Source: QHXQ01 sp038322995
Lineage (GTDB): Bacteria; Acidobacteriota; Blastocatellia; Pyrinomonadales; Pyrinomonadaceae
Direction of reading: 5' to 3'
Assembly: GCA_038322995.1 (NCBI GenBank)
Contig: JBBQGM010000002.1
Span: 1-64,000, forward strand
DNA: 64,000 bases
In this document: positions 18,339 to 26,678 of the stretch, piece by piece
How positions within the stretch are numbered: position 1 is the stretch's first letter
How the letters are laid out: each line of letters opens with the position of its first letter
Notes under the pieces: generated by a model
What the model was told of the DNA's origin: nothing
The model's database searches: none
What the model saw: the letters and a program-made list of their open reading frames with translations, nothing else
Made by a program: the position numbers and the translations under genes

Positions 18339-18427
18339 CAGTGGTTAGTGGTCAGTGATCAATGGTCAGTTATTTCTGCTGCGCGTGCGCGCGACTGGCC
18401 TGCTTGACAACGAACCACTAACCACTG
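18339..18427. repeat. word-repeat hairpin (CAGTGGTTAGTGGT type)
   Basis: The 14-base arms 18339-18352 and 18414-18427 are perfect complements, and the left arm runs on with the related words GTCAGTGATCAATGGTCAG. It lies between the divergent starts of the isocitrate dehydrogenase gene (18313) and the oxidase gene (18465), so it overlaps their promoter region. Confidence 0.8.
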
Positions 18428-18464
18428 GCGTTTTTGTTTAATCGGCATCATACCGTAAGTTGAC

Positions 18465-19664
18465 GTGAGAGTGAACGTGAGCGAGTTGGCTGAGCGCGCG
18501 GACGTGTGTGTCGTGGGCGGCGGCGTGGTGGGCCTCGCGCTGGCGCGGGCGTTGGCACGGCGGGGCGCGAGCGTCGTACTGGTTGAGCGCGGCGCGGTGG
18601 GCGCGGAGGCTTCGTGGGCGGCGGGCGGGATGCTCGCGCCGCAGGCCGAGGCCGACGCGGCCGATCCGTTCTTTGAATTTGCGTGCGCGAGCCGCGATGC
18701 TTATCCGGCCTTCGCTGAAGAGTTGCACGCCGAGACCGGCATCGACATCGAGCTTGAGCGCACGGGCACGCTCTATCTCGCGTTCGACGATGGAGAAGCG
18801 GCGGAGCTTGTACAGCGGTATGCGTGGCAGCGCAAGGCAGGCCTCACGGTCGAGCAATTGACCGGCGACGAGGCGCGGTCGCTTGAACCACAATTATCGC
18901 AGCGCGTGCAAAGTGCGCTCAGGTTTCCGCACGATGGGCAGGTGGAGAATCGTCGCCTCATCGCCGCGCTCAGCCGCGCCGTAGAAATTTACGGCGTGCG
19001 CGTGTGGGCGGAGACGGAAGTGACGGCGGTGCGCGTCGCGGACGAGCGCGCCTGCGTGGTCGAGACGGCGCGCGGCCCTGTCCACGCGGGCGCGGTCGTC
19101 GTCGCCTGCGGCGCTTGGTCGTCGCTCCTGCCAATTGAGTTCGCGCCGGTTAGTGCGGGGCCAGACTTTATTAGTCCGCAAGTTGAGCCGGTGCGCGGGC
19201 AGATGTTGTGCTTCACGGCGCGCCCGCCGGTCGTGCGCCACGTCGTGTACGGCCCGCGCGGCTATCTCGTGCCGCGCCGCGACGGTCGGTTGCTGGCCGG
19301 TTCGACCTCGGAGCGCGCGGGCTATGAACGGGCTGTCACCGTCGCGGGCTTGCACGCCATCACGACGCACGCGCTGGAGATCGCGCCCGCTATCGGCGCG
19401 TTGCCGCTCGTGGATGCGTGGGCGGGCTTGCGCCCGCGCGCCACCGCAAGTGATTGGCCAGTCATCGGCGCGGCGAGCGCAGTGCCGAACCTCTTCTTCG
19501 CCACCGGCCATTATCGCAACGGCATTCTGCTCGCGCCGCGCACCGCTGATTTGCTGGCCGAACTGATCGTCACGCACAATATGCCGAGGGCGCTTGCGCC
19601 CTTCTCGCCCGTGACCCGACAGCAACCTGTCTGCCGTCAGCCGGTAAGCAATATAAGGAACTGA
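18465..19664 (+). CDS. thiO: FAD-dependent glycine oxidase ThiO-like
   Basis: This 399-residue flavoprotein belongs to the D-amino acid oxidase/ThiO family, which oxidises glycine to iminoglycine for the thiamine thiazole ring. The Rossmann FAD motif VVGGGVVGLALARALA is at about 15-30, followed by AGGMLAPQAEAD, a phrase very typical of ThiO. Near the end, WAGLRPRATASDWPVIG and FATGHYRNGILLAPRTA complete the FAD site and the substrate arginine region. No other thi gene is visible here. The start is a GTG at 18465, with GTGs at 18471 and 18477 as alternatives and no good ribosome-binding site. Its 3-prime end is eight bases from the next gene. Confidence 0.85.
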   Translation: MRVNVSELAERADVCVVGGGVVGLALARALARRGASVVLVERGAVGAEASWAAGGMLAPQAEADAADPFFEFACASRDAYPAFAEELHAETGIDIELERTGTLYLAFDDGEAAELVQRYAWQRKAGLTVEQLTGDEARSLEPQLSQRVQSALRFPHDGQVENRRLIAALSRAVEIYGVRVWAETEVTAVRVADERACVVETARGPVHAGAVVVACGAWSSLLPIEFAPVSAGPDFISPQVEPVRGQMLCFTARPPVVRHVVYGPRGYLVPRRDGRLLAGSTSERAGYERAVTVAGLHAITTHALEIAPAIGALPLVDAWAGLRPRATASDWPVIGAASAVPNLFFATGHYRNGILLAPRTADLLAELIVTHNMPRALAPFSPVTRQQPVCRQPVSNIRN

Positions 19665-19672
19665 CTAACCCC

Positions 19673-21046
19673 ATGACGTGTCCCCCGAAGATGCTGCTCT
19701 GTGCGCTCGGCGCGTTGCTCGCGTTTTGTTTGCCGCTAACCGGCAACGCGCAACGCGCTGCGGATAACACCGCACCCTTCGTCGCCGACACGCACGCAAG
19801 CGCCGCCGCGCTCTACGCGGCGGCCGCGCATTATGCACAGCGTCGTTACGCGGAACTCGAACAGGCGGGTCGCGTTTACAACACGAATCTCGGCGCGCAA
19901 CTCGCGCACGAGCAACGCACACTCGCCGCGCGCTCGGCCGCCACGGTCGCCGCGCGCGAACCGCTCGCAGGCGCGGACGTGTTCTATCTCGGCCAACTCT
20001 ACAGTCTGGCGGATCAGTCCGAGAGCGCCATCAAGACGATGCGCCGTTGGCTCAAAGATCATGCGGAGACTGCGCCGGCAGACGCGCAGACTGCGCGCTT
20101 CGTGATCGCGTTGCAGACGGTGCGGGCCGGCCAGTTGCCCAACGCCGAGCGCATGCTGAACGAATATCTCGCGCACGAGCAGCCGCTCGATTGGGCGCGG
20201 CATTATCAACTTGAGCAGGCGCTCGCCGACGGCTACCGCACGCGCCGGCAGTACGACGAAGCGGTGACGCACGCGCAAGCAGCGTTCGCGGCCGTCCAGC
20301 AATGGCACTTGCGCCAACCGCTCGACCCACGCACGCGCGATGAGCTGTTTTATCAAGCCGCCGCTTATCTCGCCGACCTCAACTTGGAAGCCAAACAGAC
20401 CGGCGCGGCGCTCGGCGCATTGCAAGCTTTGCGCAAACTCGCTGTTGCCCTGCCATCGGCCGATCTCTATCGCCGCGCCACGATCTTGCAGGAACGCATC
20501 GTGCCGGCGACGAACTTGATGACCGCACCCGACGATGCGGTCTTGCGCGGCCCGCTCGCCGCACCAAGCGCGCCGGAACTGTCCGTCCACGACTGGCTTG
20601 AGCAAAAGCCGACGACGCTCGCCGCGCTGCGCGGGCGCGTCGTCCTGCTCGATTTCTGGGCCACTTGGTGTACGCCCTGTCGCGTCGCGCTGCCCTACAT
20701 GAACCAGTGGCAGGCGCAGTACAAAGGGCGCGGCTTAACGATCCTGGCGGTGACGCAATACCACGGCAGCTTGAACGGCCGCGCCACATCCGCCCGCGGT
20801 GAGCTATCGCTCCTGCGCCAATTCAAACACGCCGAGGGCATGAACTACGCGGTCGGCGTGGACGGCACCGGCGCAACCTCCGCAAGCTACAACGTCACGA
20901 GCATCCCGACCGCCGTCTTAATTGACCGACGCGGGCGCGTCCGTTTCATCAGCGTCGGCGCGACCGAGATCGACATGAGCGAGATCGGGCAGATGATCGA
21001 GAAGCTATTAGCCGAGCCGGGCGGGATGAACGGCGGCGGGCAATGA
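19673..21046 (+). CDS. exported TPR-thioredoxin (TlpA-like) protein
   Basis: This 457-residue protein has a signal peptide (MLLCALGALLAFCLPL, cut near GNAQ). An alpha-helical region of about residues 40-280 looks TPR-like, with alanine-rich repeats such as AALYAAAAHYAQRRYAELEQ. A C-terminal TlpA/thioredoxin domain carries the redox motif CTPC at 333-336 inside FWATWCTPC, and a cis-proline in SIPTAVLIDRRGRVRF. It should act as a periplasmic thiol-disulfide oxidoreductase, the TPR part choosing partners. It begins eight bases after thiO. A paralogue of the same architecture lies at 22136-23515. Confidence 0.85.
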   Translation: MTCPPKMLLCALGALLAFCLPLTGNAQRAADNTAPFVADTHASAAALYAAAAHYAQRRYAELEQAGRVYNTNLGAQLAHEQRTLAARSAATVAAREPLAGADVFYLGQLYSLADQSESAIKTMRRWLKDHAETAPADAQTARFVIALQTVRAGQLPNAERMLNEYLAHEQPLDWARHYQLEQALADGYRTRRQYDEAVTHAQAAFAAVQQWHLRQPLDPRTRDELFYQAAAYLADLNLEAKQTGAALGALQALRKLAVALPSADLYRRATILQERIVPATNLMTAPDDAVLRGPLAAPSAPELSVHDWLEQKPTTLAALRGRVVLLDFWATWCTPCRVALPYMNQWQAQYKGRGLTILAVTQYHGSLNGRATSARGELSLLRQFKHAEGMNYAVGVDGTGATSASYNVTSIPTAVLIDRRGRVRFISVGATEIDMSEIGQMIEKLLAEPGGMNGGGQ

Positions 21047-21113
21047 GCAGCAAACTCAGGTTGCGGCTAAGAGCGGAGTAGCGTTTGAGGTAAGATAAGG
21101 GCACGGAGCAGCT

Positions 21114-21356
21114 ATGAGCACCAACAAGGCTTACGAAGAAGTAATCGACTTTATCGCCGCCGGCACAAGCCCGGTTAATCTTGTCGCCTTCCAACCGTCC
21201 GACGAGGCCAAGCGCCGCGTCGCTTATTTGCTCGCACAGGAAAAAGCTGCGCCCCTCACGCCGGATGAGAAATCCGAATTGGATCATTACGTGCAGTTGG
21301 AGCATTTAATGCGACTGGCGAAGGCTCGCGCCCGCAAGTTACTCGCGCATGAGTAG
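21114..21356 (+). CDS. small conserved helical protein paired with HNH gene
   Basis: This 80-residue protein begins YEEVIDFIAAGTSPVNLVAFQPSDEAK and ends EHLMRLAKARARKLLAHE. It is predicted to be mostly helical and charged, with no signal peptide. Small proteins of this look are familiar as neighbours of HNH endonuclease genes, but I know of no assigned function. A GGAGC ribosome-binding site precedes the ATG. The last eight bases overlap the start of the HNH gene, so the two are translationally coupled, which fits a regulator or antitoxin-like partner. Confidence 0.75.
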   Translation: MSTNKAYEEVIDFIAAGTSPVNLVAFQPSDEAKRRVAYLLAQEKAAPLTPDEKSELDHYVQLEHLMRLAKARARKLLAHE

Positions 21357-21759
21357 CTATGTCAGCGCGGAGTTGCGCCGCTTGGTCGCTACGCGCGCCA
21401 ATTACCGGTGCGAGTATTGTCTGCTGCATGAAACAGACACGTTCTTCGGGTGCGAGATCGATCACGTCATCAGCAGCAAACATGGCGGGGCGACGACAGC
21501 CGATAATCTGGCTTATGCTTGCATGATCTGTAATCGCCGGAAGGGCAGCGACCTCGGGTCGATTTTATGGCGCACGGGCGCGTTGGTCAGATTCTTCAAT
21601 CCAAGAATTGATAGCTGGGCAGACCACTTTGCTTTAGCGGGCGCGCATGTTAGGCCGCAAACTGAGATTGGCGAAGTTACCGCGCGCATATTCGAGTTCA
21701 ATAGTGCAGAGCGGTTGCTGGAGCGCGCGGAATTAATCTCGTTGGGCAGATACCCGTAG
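21349..21759 (+). CDS. HNH endonuclease
   Basis: This 136-residue protein has a complete HNH nuclease core: CEYC (Cys21, Cys24), the catalytic IDHVISSKHGG with Asp38-His39, TADNLAYAC with Asn53, and CMICNRRKG with the second metal pair (Cys58 and Cys61). The core fills residues 15-70. The remainder (WRTGALVRFFNPRIDSWADHF onward) resembles the tail seen in stand-alone HNH proteins from cyanobacteria and soil bacteria. It should cut DNA with a single divalent metal. The 8-base overlap with the preceding 80-residue gene indicates a two-gene unit. The target and purpose (defence, selfish element or repair) are not visible from the sequence. Confidence 0.88.
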   Translation: MSSYVSAELRRLVATRANYRCEYCLLHETDTFFGCEIDHVISSKHGGATTADNLAYACMICNRRKGSDLGSILWRTGALVRFFNPRIDSWADHFALAGAHVRPQTEIGEVTARIFEFNSAERLLERAELISLGRYP

Positions 21760-21886
21760 CGCACGAATCGGGCGCGCACAAGTTTCACCGTCGGCAAATA
21801 CAGCGCAGGCAGGCGACAGGCGACAGGAATTATGACGAAGTGCTTTTTAATTGTTAATCTGCTAGACGGATGATAATCTTTAACGC

Positions 21887-22120
21887 ATGAAACGGCTGCT
21901 GCTCCAGCTCACCGCATTACTACTCACCTTTGCTTTAGGTTATTCCCTTACTTGGACGTGGGAAGCCACTTGCTACTTCATCAGGTGGGAGCTATCTCCT
22001 GCGCGTGAAATTGCGCCTGTAGTGCATACGACTGATTGTCGGATGTACTGTGCGCCGTACTCAACGGCTATGACTGAAACAATTCCTTCCACAAAGCATC
22101 CTCGAAGAAAGCACCGCTAG
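21887..22120 (+). CDS. short membrane or exported protein, unknown
   Basis: This 77-residue open frame has a clear hydrophobic N-terminus (MKRLLLQLTALLLTFALGYSLTWTW) that fits a signal peptide or one membrane helix. A polar tail with three cysteines (CYFIRW, CRMYCAP) follows. Composition is less GC-rich than the flanks. No Shine-Dalgarno is obvious and no family is recognised, but the start, the helix and its position just 15 bases before the next exported protein gene make it plausible. Confidence 0.5.
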   Translation: MKRLLLQLTALLLTFALGYSLTWTWEATCYFIRWELSPAREIAPVVHTTDCRMYCAPYSTAMTETIPSTKHPRRKHR

Positions 22121-22135
22121 TTCTGTTGTTCAACA

Positions 22136-23515
22136 ATGAAAATGATCCACTACCGCTTTTTAGTTTTACTTGGCCCGTTGTGTCTGAGCCTGCTTGTCGT
22201 GGCACCGGTGTGCGCGCAGACGGGCGCGGCGCAGGGCGCGCGGCCCGTTGCGTCGCCGACCGGCGCGCCGGTTGCGGTGCTGCCGTCTGCTGTGCCGTCG
22301 CCGAGTGATGCGGCGACGCTCTACGCGGAGGCGGACGGTTACGCCGGGCGCAAGTTCGACGAGTTCAAGCGCAACAAAGTGCCGTACAACGCGGCGCTCG
22401 AAGCTGCGGTTAACGGGCAGCAGCGCGAGTTGGCGACGCGGCACGCGGCGCAATTGGTCGCGCGCGGACAGTTGCAGGGCACGGACAATTATTATCTCGG
22501 TCTGCTCTATTTGCTCGCGGGGCAACCCGAAACGGGCATGCCGCCGTTGCGGCGTTTTCTGGCCGAAACAATGGAGCCGGGCGCAGAGTTCCAACAGCGT
22601 GCGCGCCTCGTGCTTGGCACGCAGGCCGCCGGGATGAGCCGGTTCGCCGAAGCGGAGGCGATGCTCGCCGCTTACGCGAAGGCTGCGCCGCAGACGCCGC
22701 TCGAACTGTTCCGGCTGCACAACGCGATCAGCAACGGCTACTATCAGGCCAAACAACTAGAGCCGGCCGCCGCCCACGCCGCCGCCGCTTACGCGCTCGT
22801 GAGAGACCCGCGGACGCAAGTGGGCGACGCGGCCACGCGGGCCAAACTCATCAGCAACGCCGGTCTCGCGCTCGTCCAATTCAAGCTCAAACAGAATCAG
22901 ACAACGGCGGCGAACGCGCTGCTCGAAGAGTTGCTGCGCTTGGGCCTAACCTTGCCGGCGGCGCGTCTCTACGACGACGCCCGCGCGTTGCTCGCCGCCC
23001 AAGGACGCGCGGACGCCGTGTGGCAAGCCCTCGCTGCGAGCGCCGACAATGCGCCGCCCGCGCCTGAGCTTGACGGCATCATCGACTGGATCGATCAAAA
23101 GCCGACAACGCTCGCTTCCTTGCGCGGGCAAGTTGTGTTGTTGGAGTTCTGGGCGACGTGGTGCGGCCCCTGTCAGTTGACGCTGCCGAAGTTGAAGCTG
23201 CTGCACGAACGGTTCAAAGACAAGGGGCTGGTGGTCATCGGCGTGACGCAACTTTACGGGCGCGCGCGCGGCGCACCGCTCACGCCCGGCGAAGAACTCG
23301 GCTACCTGCGCACATTTAAAAAAGAGTTGCACTTGCCCTACGGCTTCGCCGTCGATGAGGACGGCGCGAACGAACAACGTTACGGCGTGCGCAACATCCC
23401 GACCGCCGTTTTGATTGACCGCAAAGGCCACGTCCGCCTCATTACCGTCGGCGCGAGCGACACCGGCGACGACGCGCTCGACAAAGCTGTCAAGCAACTC
23501 ATAGCCGAGCAATAA
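22136..23515 (+). CDS. exported TPR-thioredoxin (TlpA-like) protein, paralogue
   Basis: This 459-residue protein repeats the architecture of the 19673-21046 product. A signal peptide (FLVLLGPLCLSLLVVAPVCA) is followed by a helical TPR-like region (about 58-300) and a TlpA domain with CGPC at 343-346 in EFWATWCGPC, ending NIPTAVLIDRKGHVRLITVG. Shared phrases such as QKPTTLASLRGQVVLLEFWA show that the two are duplicates. The CxxC dipeptide differs (GP here, TP in the other), which usually changes redox potential. The gene is followed after three or more bases by a PepSY membrane protein, and both likely serve periplasmic thiol chemistry. Confidence 0.85.
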   Translation: MKMIHYRFLVLLGPLCLSLLVVAPVCAQTGAAQGARPVASPTGAPVAVLPSAVPSPSDAATLYAEADGYAGRKFDEFKRNKVPYNAALEAAVNGQQRELATRHAAQLVARGQLQGTDNYYLGLLYLLAGQPETGMPPLRRFLAETMEPGAEFQQRARLVLGTQAAGMSRFAEAEAMLAAYAKAAPQTPLELFRLHNAISNGYYQAKQLEPAAAHAAAAYALVRDPRTQVGDAATRAKLISNAGLALVQFKLKQNQTTAANALLEELLRLGLTLPAARLYDDARALLAAQGRADAVWQALAASADNAPPAPELDGIIDWIDQKPTTLASLRGQVVLLEFWATWCGPCQLTLPKLKLLHERFKDKGLVVIGVTQLYGRARGAPLTPGEELGYLRTFKKELHLPYGFAVDEDGANEQRYGVRNIPTAVLIDRKGHVRLITVGASDTGDDALDKAVKQLIAEQ

Positions 23516-23536
23516 GCCTTGCCCCGTAACTTTCCG

Positions 23537-24022
23537 ATGCGTTCATTCATCTATCGCGTGCATAGTTGGCTCGGTCTCATCGTTGCCGTGCCGGTGCTAG
23601 CGTGGGCGACGAGCGGGCTGCTGTACGCTTGGCCGAACACAGTTGAGGGCGGCGAGGTGCGGGTGATCGATGCGGCGCGTGTGCGCGTGAGCGCGGCGGA
23701 AGCCCTAAAGCGTGCCGACGAGTTTGCCGGCCGCCACTTGCCCGCGACCGCGTTGACGCTGCTCATGCGCGACGGGCGACCTGTCTATCAAGCCATCGGC
23801 GGCATGGGCGCGGACTCGCTGCTCGTCGATGCGGAAACCGGCATGGTTATCAAGACGCCGCCGCCGGGCGCGCTGACGCGCTACTTCCGGCAAGCGCATT
23901 TCTACTTCTTCGCGGGCGCGTGGCAAGTGCCGCTCTTAATTTGCATGGCCGTGCTGGCAATGCTCTCCGCGCTCTCCGGCGTCTATCTGAACGTGCTGCT
24001 CTGGCGCAGGCGACGCGGCTGA
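23537..24022 (+). CDS. PepSY-type membrane protein
   Basis: This protein of about 161 residues has an N-terminal membrane helix (HSWLGLIVAVPVLAWATSGLL), a central periplasmic PepSY-like domain (AAEALKRADEFAGRHLP to VDAETGMVIKTPP) and a C-terminal helix (VPLLICMAVLAMLSALSGVYL). The HSWLG start with RVHSW is typical of PepSY-associated membrane proteins, some of which take part in metal or siderophore-linked electron transfer. The ATG at 23537 is preferred over a TTG six codons earlier. It sits between a TlpA-like gene and a CcdA fusion, which supports a role in moving electrons across the membrane, but this is inference. Confidence 0.75.
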   Translation: MRSFIYRVHSWLGLIVAVPVLAWATSGLLYAWPNTVEGGEVRVIDAARVRVSAAEALKRADEFAGRHLPATALTLLMRDGRPVYQAIGGMGADSLLVDAETGMVIKTPPPGALTRYFRQAHFYFFAGAWQVPLLICMAVLAMLSALSGVYLNVLLWRRRRG

Positions 24023-24075
24023 CGGGGCAACGGGCGCGTGCTTCGGCGCGTGGTTCGGTGTAAAGTTAAACCTAT

Positions 24076-25311
24076 ATGGAAGGCTTGAGTTTCTTCACGA
24101 TCTTAATCGCGTTCGTCGGCGGGTTGGCGTCGTTCCTCTCGCCGTGCGTGCTGCCGCTTGTACCGGGTTACATCTCGCTGATTTCGGGCGTGAGCGTCGA
24201 GCATCTGAAAGGCACGGGCGATGCGCGGGCGACGGCGCGGCGCGCGGTGCTGTTGAACTCGCTTGCGTTCAACGCGGGCCTGTCGCTCATCTTTCTGCTG
24301 TTGGGCGCGGCAGCGGGCGCGGTCGGCGCGGCCATCACGTCGAATCGTTGGGTGCGGATCGGCGGCGGCGTGATCATCATCGCCTTCGGCTTGCAGTTGA
24401 TGGGCGTGTTGCAGATCGGTGCGCTCTACCGGGACACGCGCAAATTCTCGGACGAGAAACCGCGCGGCATGTTAGGTTCGTTCCTGCTCGGCCTCGCGTT
24501 CGCCGCCGGTTGGACGCCGTGCATCGGCCCGATCCTCGGCGGTATCCTCGGGCTTGCCGCGACGAGCGGCGGCTGGCGCAGCGGCCTCTTCCTCTCCGCC
24601 TTCTACGCCTTCGGTCTGGCCGTCCCGTTTCTCATTACCGGTCTGGCTATCAATCAGTTCCTCGGCTTCTACAGCAAATTCCGGCGGCATCTACATAAGG
24701 TCGAAGTTGCCTCGGGCGCATTGCTCATCATCATCGGTCTGCTCATCGCCACGAACACGATCACGCGCCTCGCCAGCGTCGCCACGAGCCTGCCGAGTCT
24801 GGAAGCCTTCGTCAATCGCTGGGCGCAAAAGCAACAACCCGCGAGCGCAACCGCGTTGCCGGCGAACACAAACGCCGCCTTCGACCTCGCGCCCGATGTC
24901 GAACTCAAGACGCTCGACGGCGGTGCGTTCCGTCTCTCCAGCTTGCGCGGGCGCGTCGTCCTCGTCAACTTCTGGGCCACGTGGTGTCTGCCCTGTCGCG
25001 CCGAGATTCCCGACTTCAACGACATGCAGCGCGCTTACGGCGAGCGCGGCTTCACCGTCGTCGGCATCACTTCGCACGACACAGTCGCGCAGGTGCGCGC
25101 GTTCCAACAAGAGATCAAACAGGACTACACCAGCTTATTAAGCGGCGACGACGCGCCCGCACAATTTAAGACGGGGCCGGGCCGCCCCGCCACCTACATC
25201 CTCGACCGCGCCGGCCGCATCCGCCAACGCTTCATCGGCGAAAAAGACCGCGCCACGTTTGAAGCCACGGTCAAACAGTTGCTCGACGAATCACTGGCAG
25301 AAAACAAGTGA
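24076..25311 (+). CDS. CcdA-thioredoxin fusion (cytochrome c biogenesis/thiol reductant transporter)
   Basis: This 411-residue protein joins a CcdA/DsbD-type membrane domain (about 1-235) to a TlpA-like domain (about 268-411). The two transmembrane redox cysteines are in LASFLSPCVLPLVPGY (Cys24) and GWTPCIGPILGG (Cys149), with about six helices around them. The thioredoxin part has CLPC at 304-307 in FWATWCLPC and a cis-proline in RPATYILDRAGRI. In the family, such proteins take reducing equivalents from cytoplasmic thioredoxin and deliver them to exported thiols. Fusion makes donor and acceptor one polypeptide, a compact DsbD. It is a likely electron source for the two TPR-TlpA proteins upstream. 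Confidence 0.9.
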   Translation: MEGLSFFTILIAFVGGLASFLSPCVLPLVPGYISLISGVSVEHLKGTGDARATARRAVLLNSLAFNAGLSLIFLLLGAAAGAVGAAITSNRWVRIGGGVIIIAFGLQLMGVLQIGALYRDTRKFSDEKPRGMLGSFLLGLAFAAGWTPCIGPILGGILGLAATSGGWRSGLFLSAFYAFGLAVPFLITGLAINQFLGFYSKFRRHLHKVEVASGALLIIIGLLIATNTITRLASVATSLPSLEAFVNRWAQKQQPASATALPANTNAAFDLAPDVELKTLDGGAFRLSSLRGRVVLVNFWATWCLPCRAEIPDFNDMQRAYGERGFTVVGITSHDTVAQVRAFQQEIKQDYTSLLSGDDAPAQFKTGPGRPATYILDRAGRIRQRFIGEKDRATFEATVKQLLDESLAENK

Positions 25312-25312
25312 T

Positions 25313-26677
25313 ATGGCGAAGGCAGAGAAACTACTAGACTCAAAGCAAGTGGCCGAAACAAAAGGCATAACGAGGATTACTGTGTCTGGCTATAAGTCTA
25401 TTAGCCAAGAACGTAGTATAGAAATCAGACCGCTTACGATTCTTGCTGGCACGAATAGCTCGGGGAAATCCAGCATGATGCAGCCTTTGTTGCTCCTTAA
25501 GCAAACACTTGAGGCAAGTTATGATCCCGGTGCTATTTTACTCGACGGACCTAATGTTAGATTCACTTCCGCCGATCAATTGCTGTCATGCGGGAGCAAG
25601 AATAAGAGCACAACCTCATTCCAAATTGGAATTAACATAAATCCAAAAATATTCTTTTCAATACGATTGACGCTAGGTCAGGGTAAAAGATTTGACGTTG
25701 AGCAAACAGTTTACTCTAGTGAAGATGAGAAGATTATTCTTCGTACAGGGATGACAAGAAATGAGCTTAAGTCTCTACTTTCAGTAACGGCATTTAAGAA
25801 CTTCGACTATAAATTGACCATTGTTCGTAATAGATGCTTTTTATATCCAACTCTGAACTTCATTAAGGAGGAGGAAAGTCTGCTGAATCCAATTTTTAAT
25901 TCTATGGCATTTAGCATAGGACTTTCCTTATTTTTACCATGTTTAGAAATGGCTTTAGAGCCTATGATAAGTCAAATAATTCATGTGCCTGGGTTACGAG
26001 GCAATCCAGAACGCACGTATCCTGTAACGGCAACAAGTTCAAATTTTCCTGGAACATTTGAGAAATACACTGCTAGTGTGATCGCCTATTGGCAAGCAAA
26101 CAAAAATCGCAAGGAACTTATTGAGTTAAGCCAAGGACTGAAAGATTTGGGGTTAACATGGAGAGTAGCAGCCAAGCCTATTAACGATACCCAAGTGGAG
26201 TTGCAAGTAGGACGCTTGCCTCAATCTTCAAAAGCCGGCGCGAGCGATATGGTAAGCATCGCGGATGTAGGTGTCGGCGTATCGCAGACCTTGCCGGTGT
26301 TGGTTGCGCTCCAAGTCGCAAAGCCCGGTCAGTTGGTTTATATCGAGCAGCCCGAAATTCACTTACACCCGCGCGCCCAGACGGCGATGGCGCAAGTCTT
26401 GGCGAATGCGGCACAGCGTGGTGTGCGGGTGGTCGCGGAGACGCATAGCTCGCTGTTGATTCTCGGCATTCAGACGCTCGTGGCGGAGGGCAAGCTTGCG
26501 CCGGAGTTAGTTAAGCTGCACTGGTTTGAGCGGCGCAACGGTAGAACGGAGATCACGAGCAGGGATTTGGATGAAGCGGGCGCGTTCGGCGATTGGCCGG
26601 AAGACTTTGCGGATGTGACGTTGGAAGCCGAGAGCCGATATTTGAATGCCGCGGAAGAACACCTGAGGGTGAACTAG
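25313..26677 (+). CDS. AAA ATPase with DUF3696-type C-terminus (OLD/ABC-like)
   Basis: This 454-residue ATPase has Walker A at 46-53 (GTNSSGKS) after a typical ITVSGYKSISQERSIEIRPL strand, a signature-like GVGVSQTLPVL (320-330), Walker B LVYIEQPEIHLHP (341-353), and a switch histidine in VVAETHS. The tail KLHWFERRNG to FGDWPEDF matches DUF3696. In this family these ATPases usually serve as sensor or motor subunits of defence and repair complexes. The ATG at 25313 follows the CcdA-fusion stop directly. Residues 70-300 are AT-rich (35-38 percent GC in lines counted) whereas the rest is about 60 percent. A PIN-like gene follows after one base, which implies a functional pair. Confidence 0.88.
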   Translation: MAKAEKLLDSKQVAETKGITRITVSGYKSISQERSIEIRPLTILAGTNSSGKSSMMQPLLLLKQTLEASYDPGAILLDGPNVRFTSADQLLSCGSKNKSTTSFQIGININPKIFFSIRLTLGQGKRFDVEQTVYSSEDEKIILRTGMTRNELKSLLSVTAFKNFDYKLTIVRNRCFLYPTLNFIKEEESLLNPIFNSMAFSIGLSLFLPCLEMALEPMISQIIHVPGLRGNPERTYPVTATSSNFPGTFEKYTASVIAYWQANKNRKELIELSQGLKDLGLTWRVAAKPINDTQVELQVGRLPQSSKAGASDMVSIADVGVGVSQTLPVLVALQVAKPGQLVYIEQPEIHLHPRAQTAMAQVLANAAQRGVRVVAETHSSLLILGIQTLVAEGKLAPELVKLHWFERRNGRTEITSRDLDEAGAFGDWPEDFADVTLEAESRYLNAAEEHLRVN

Positions 26678-26678
26678 C

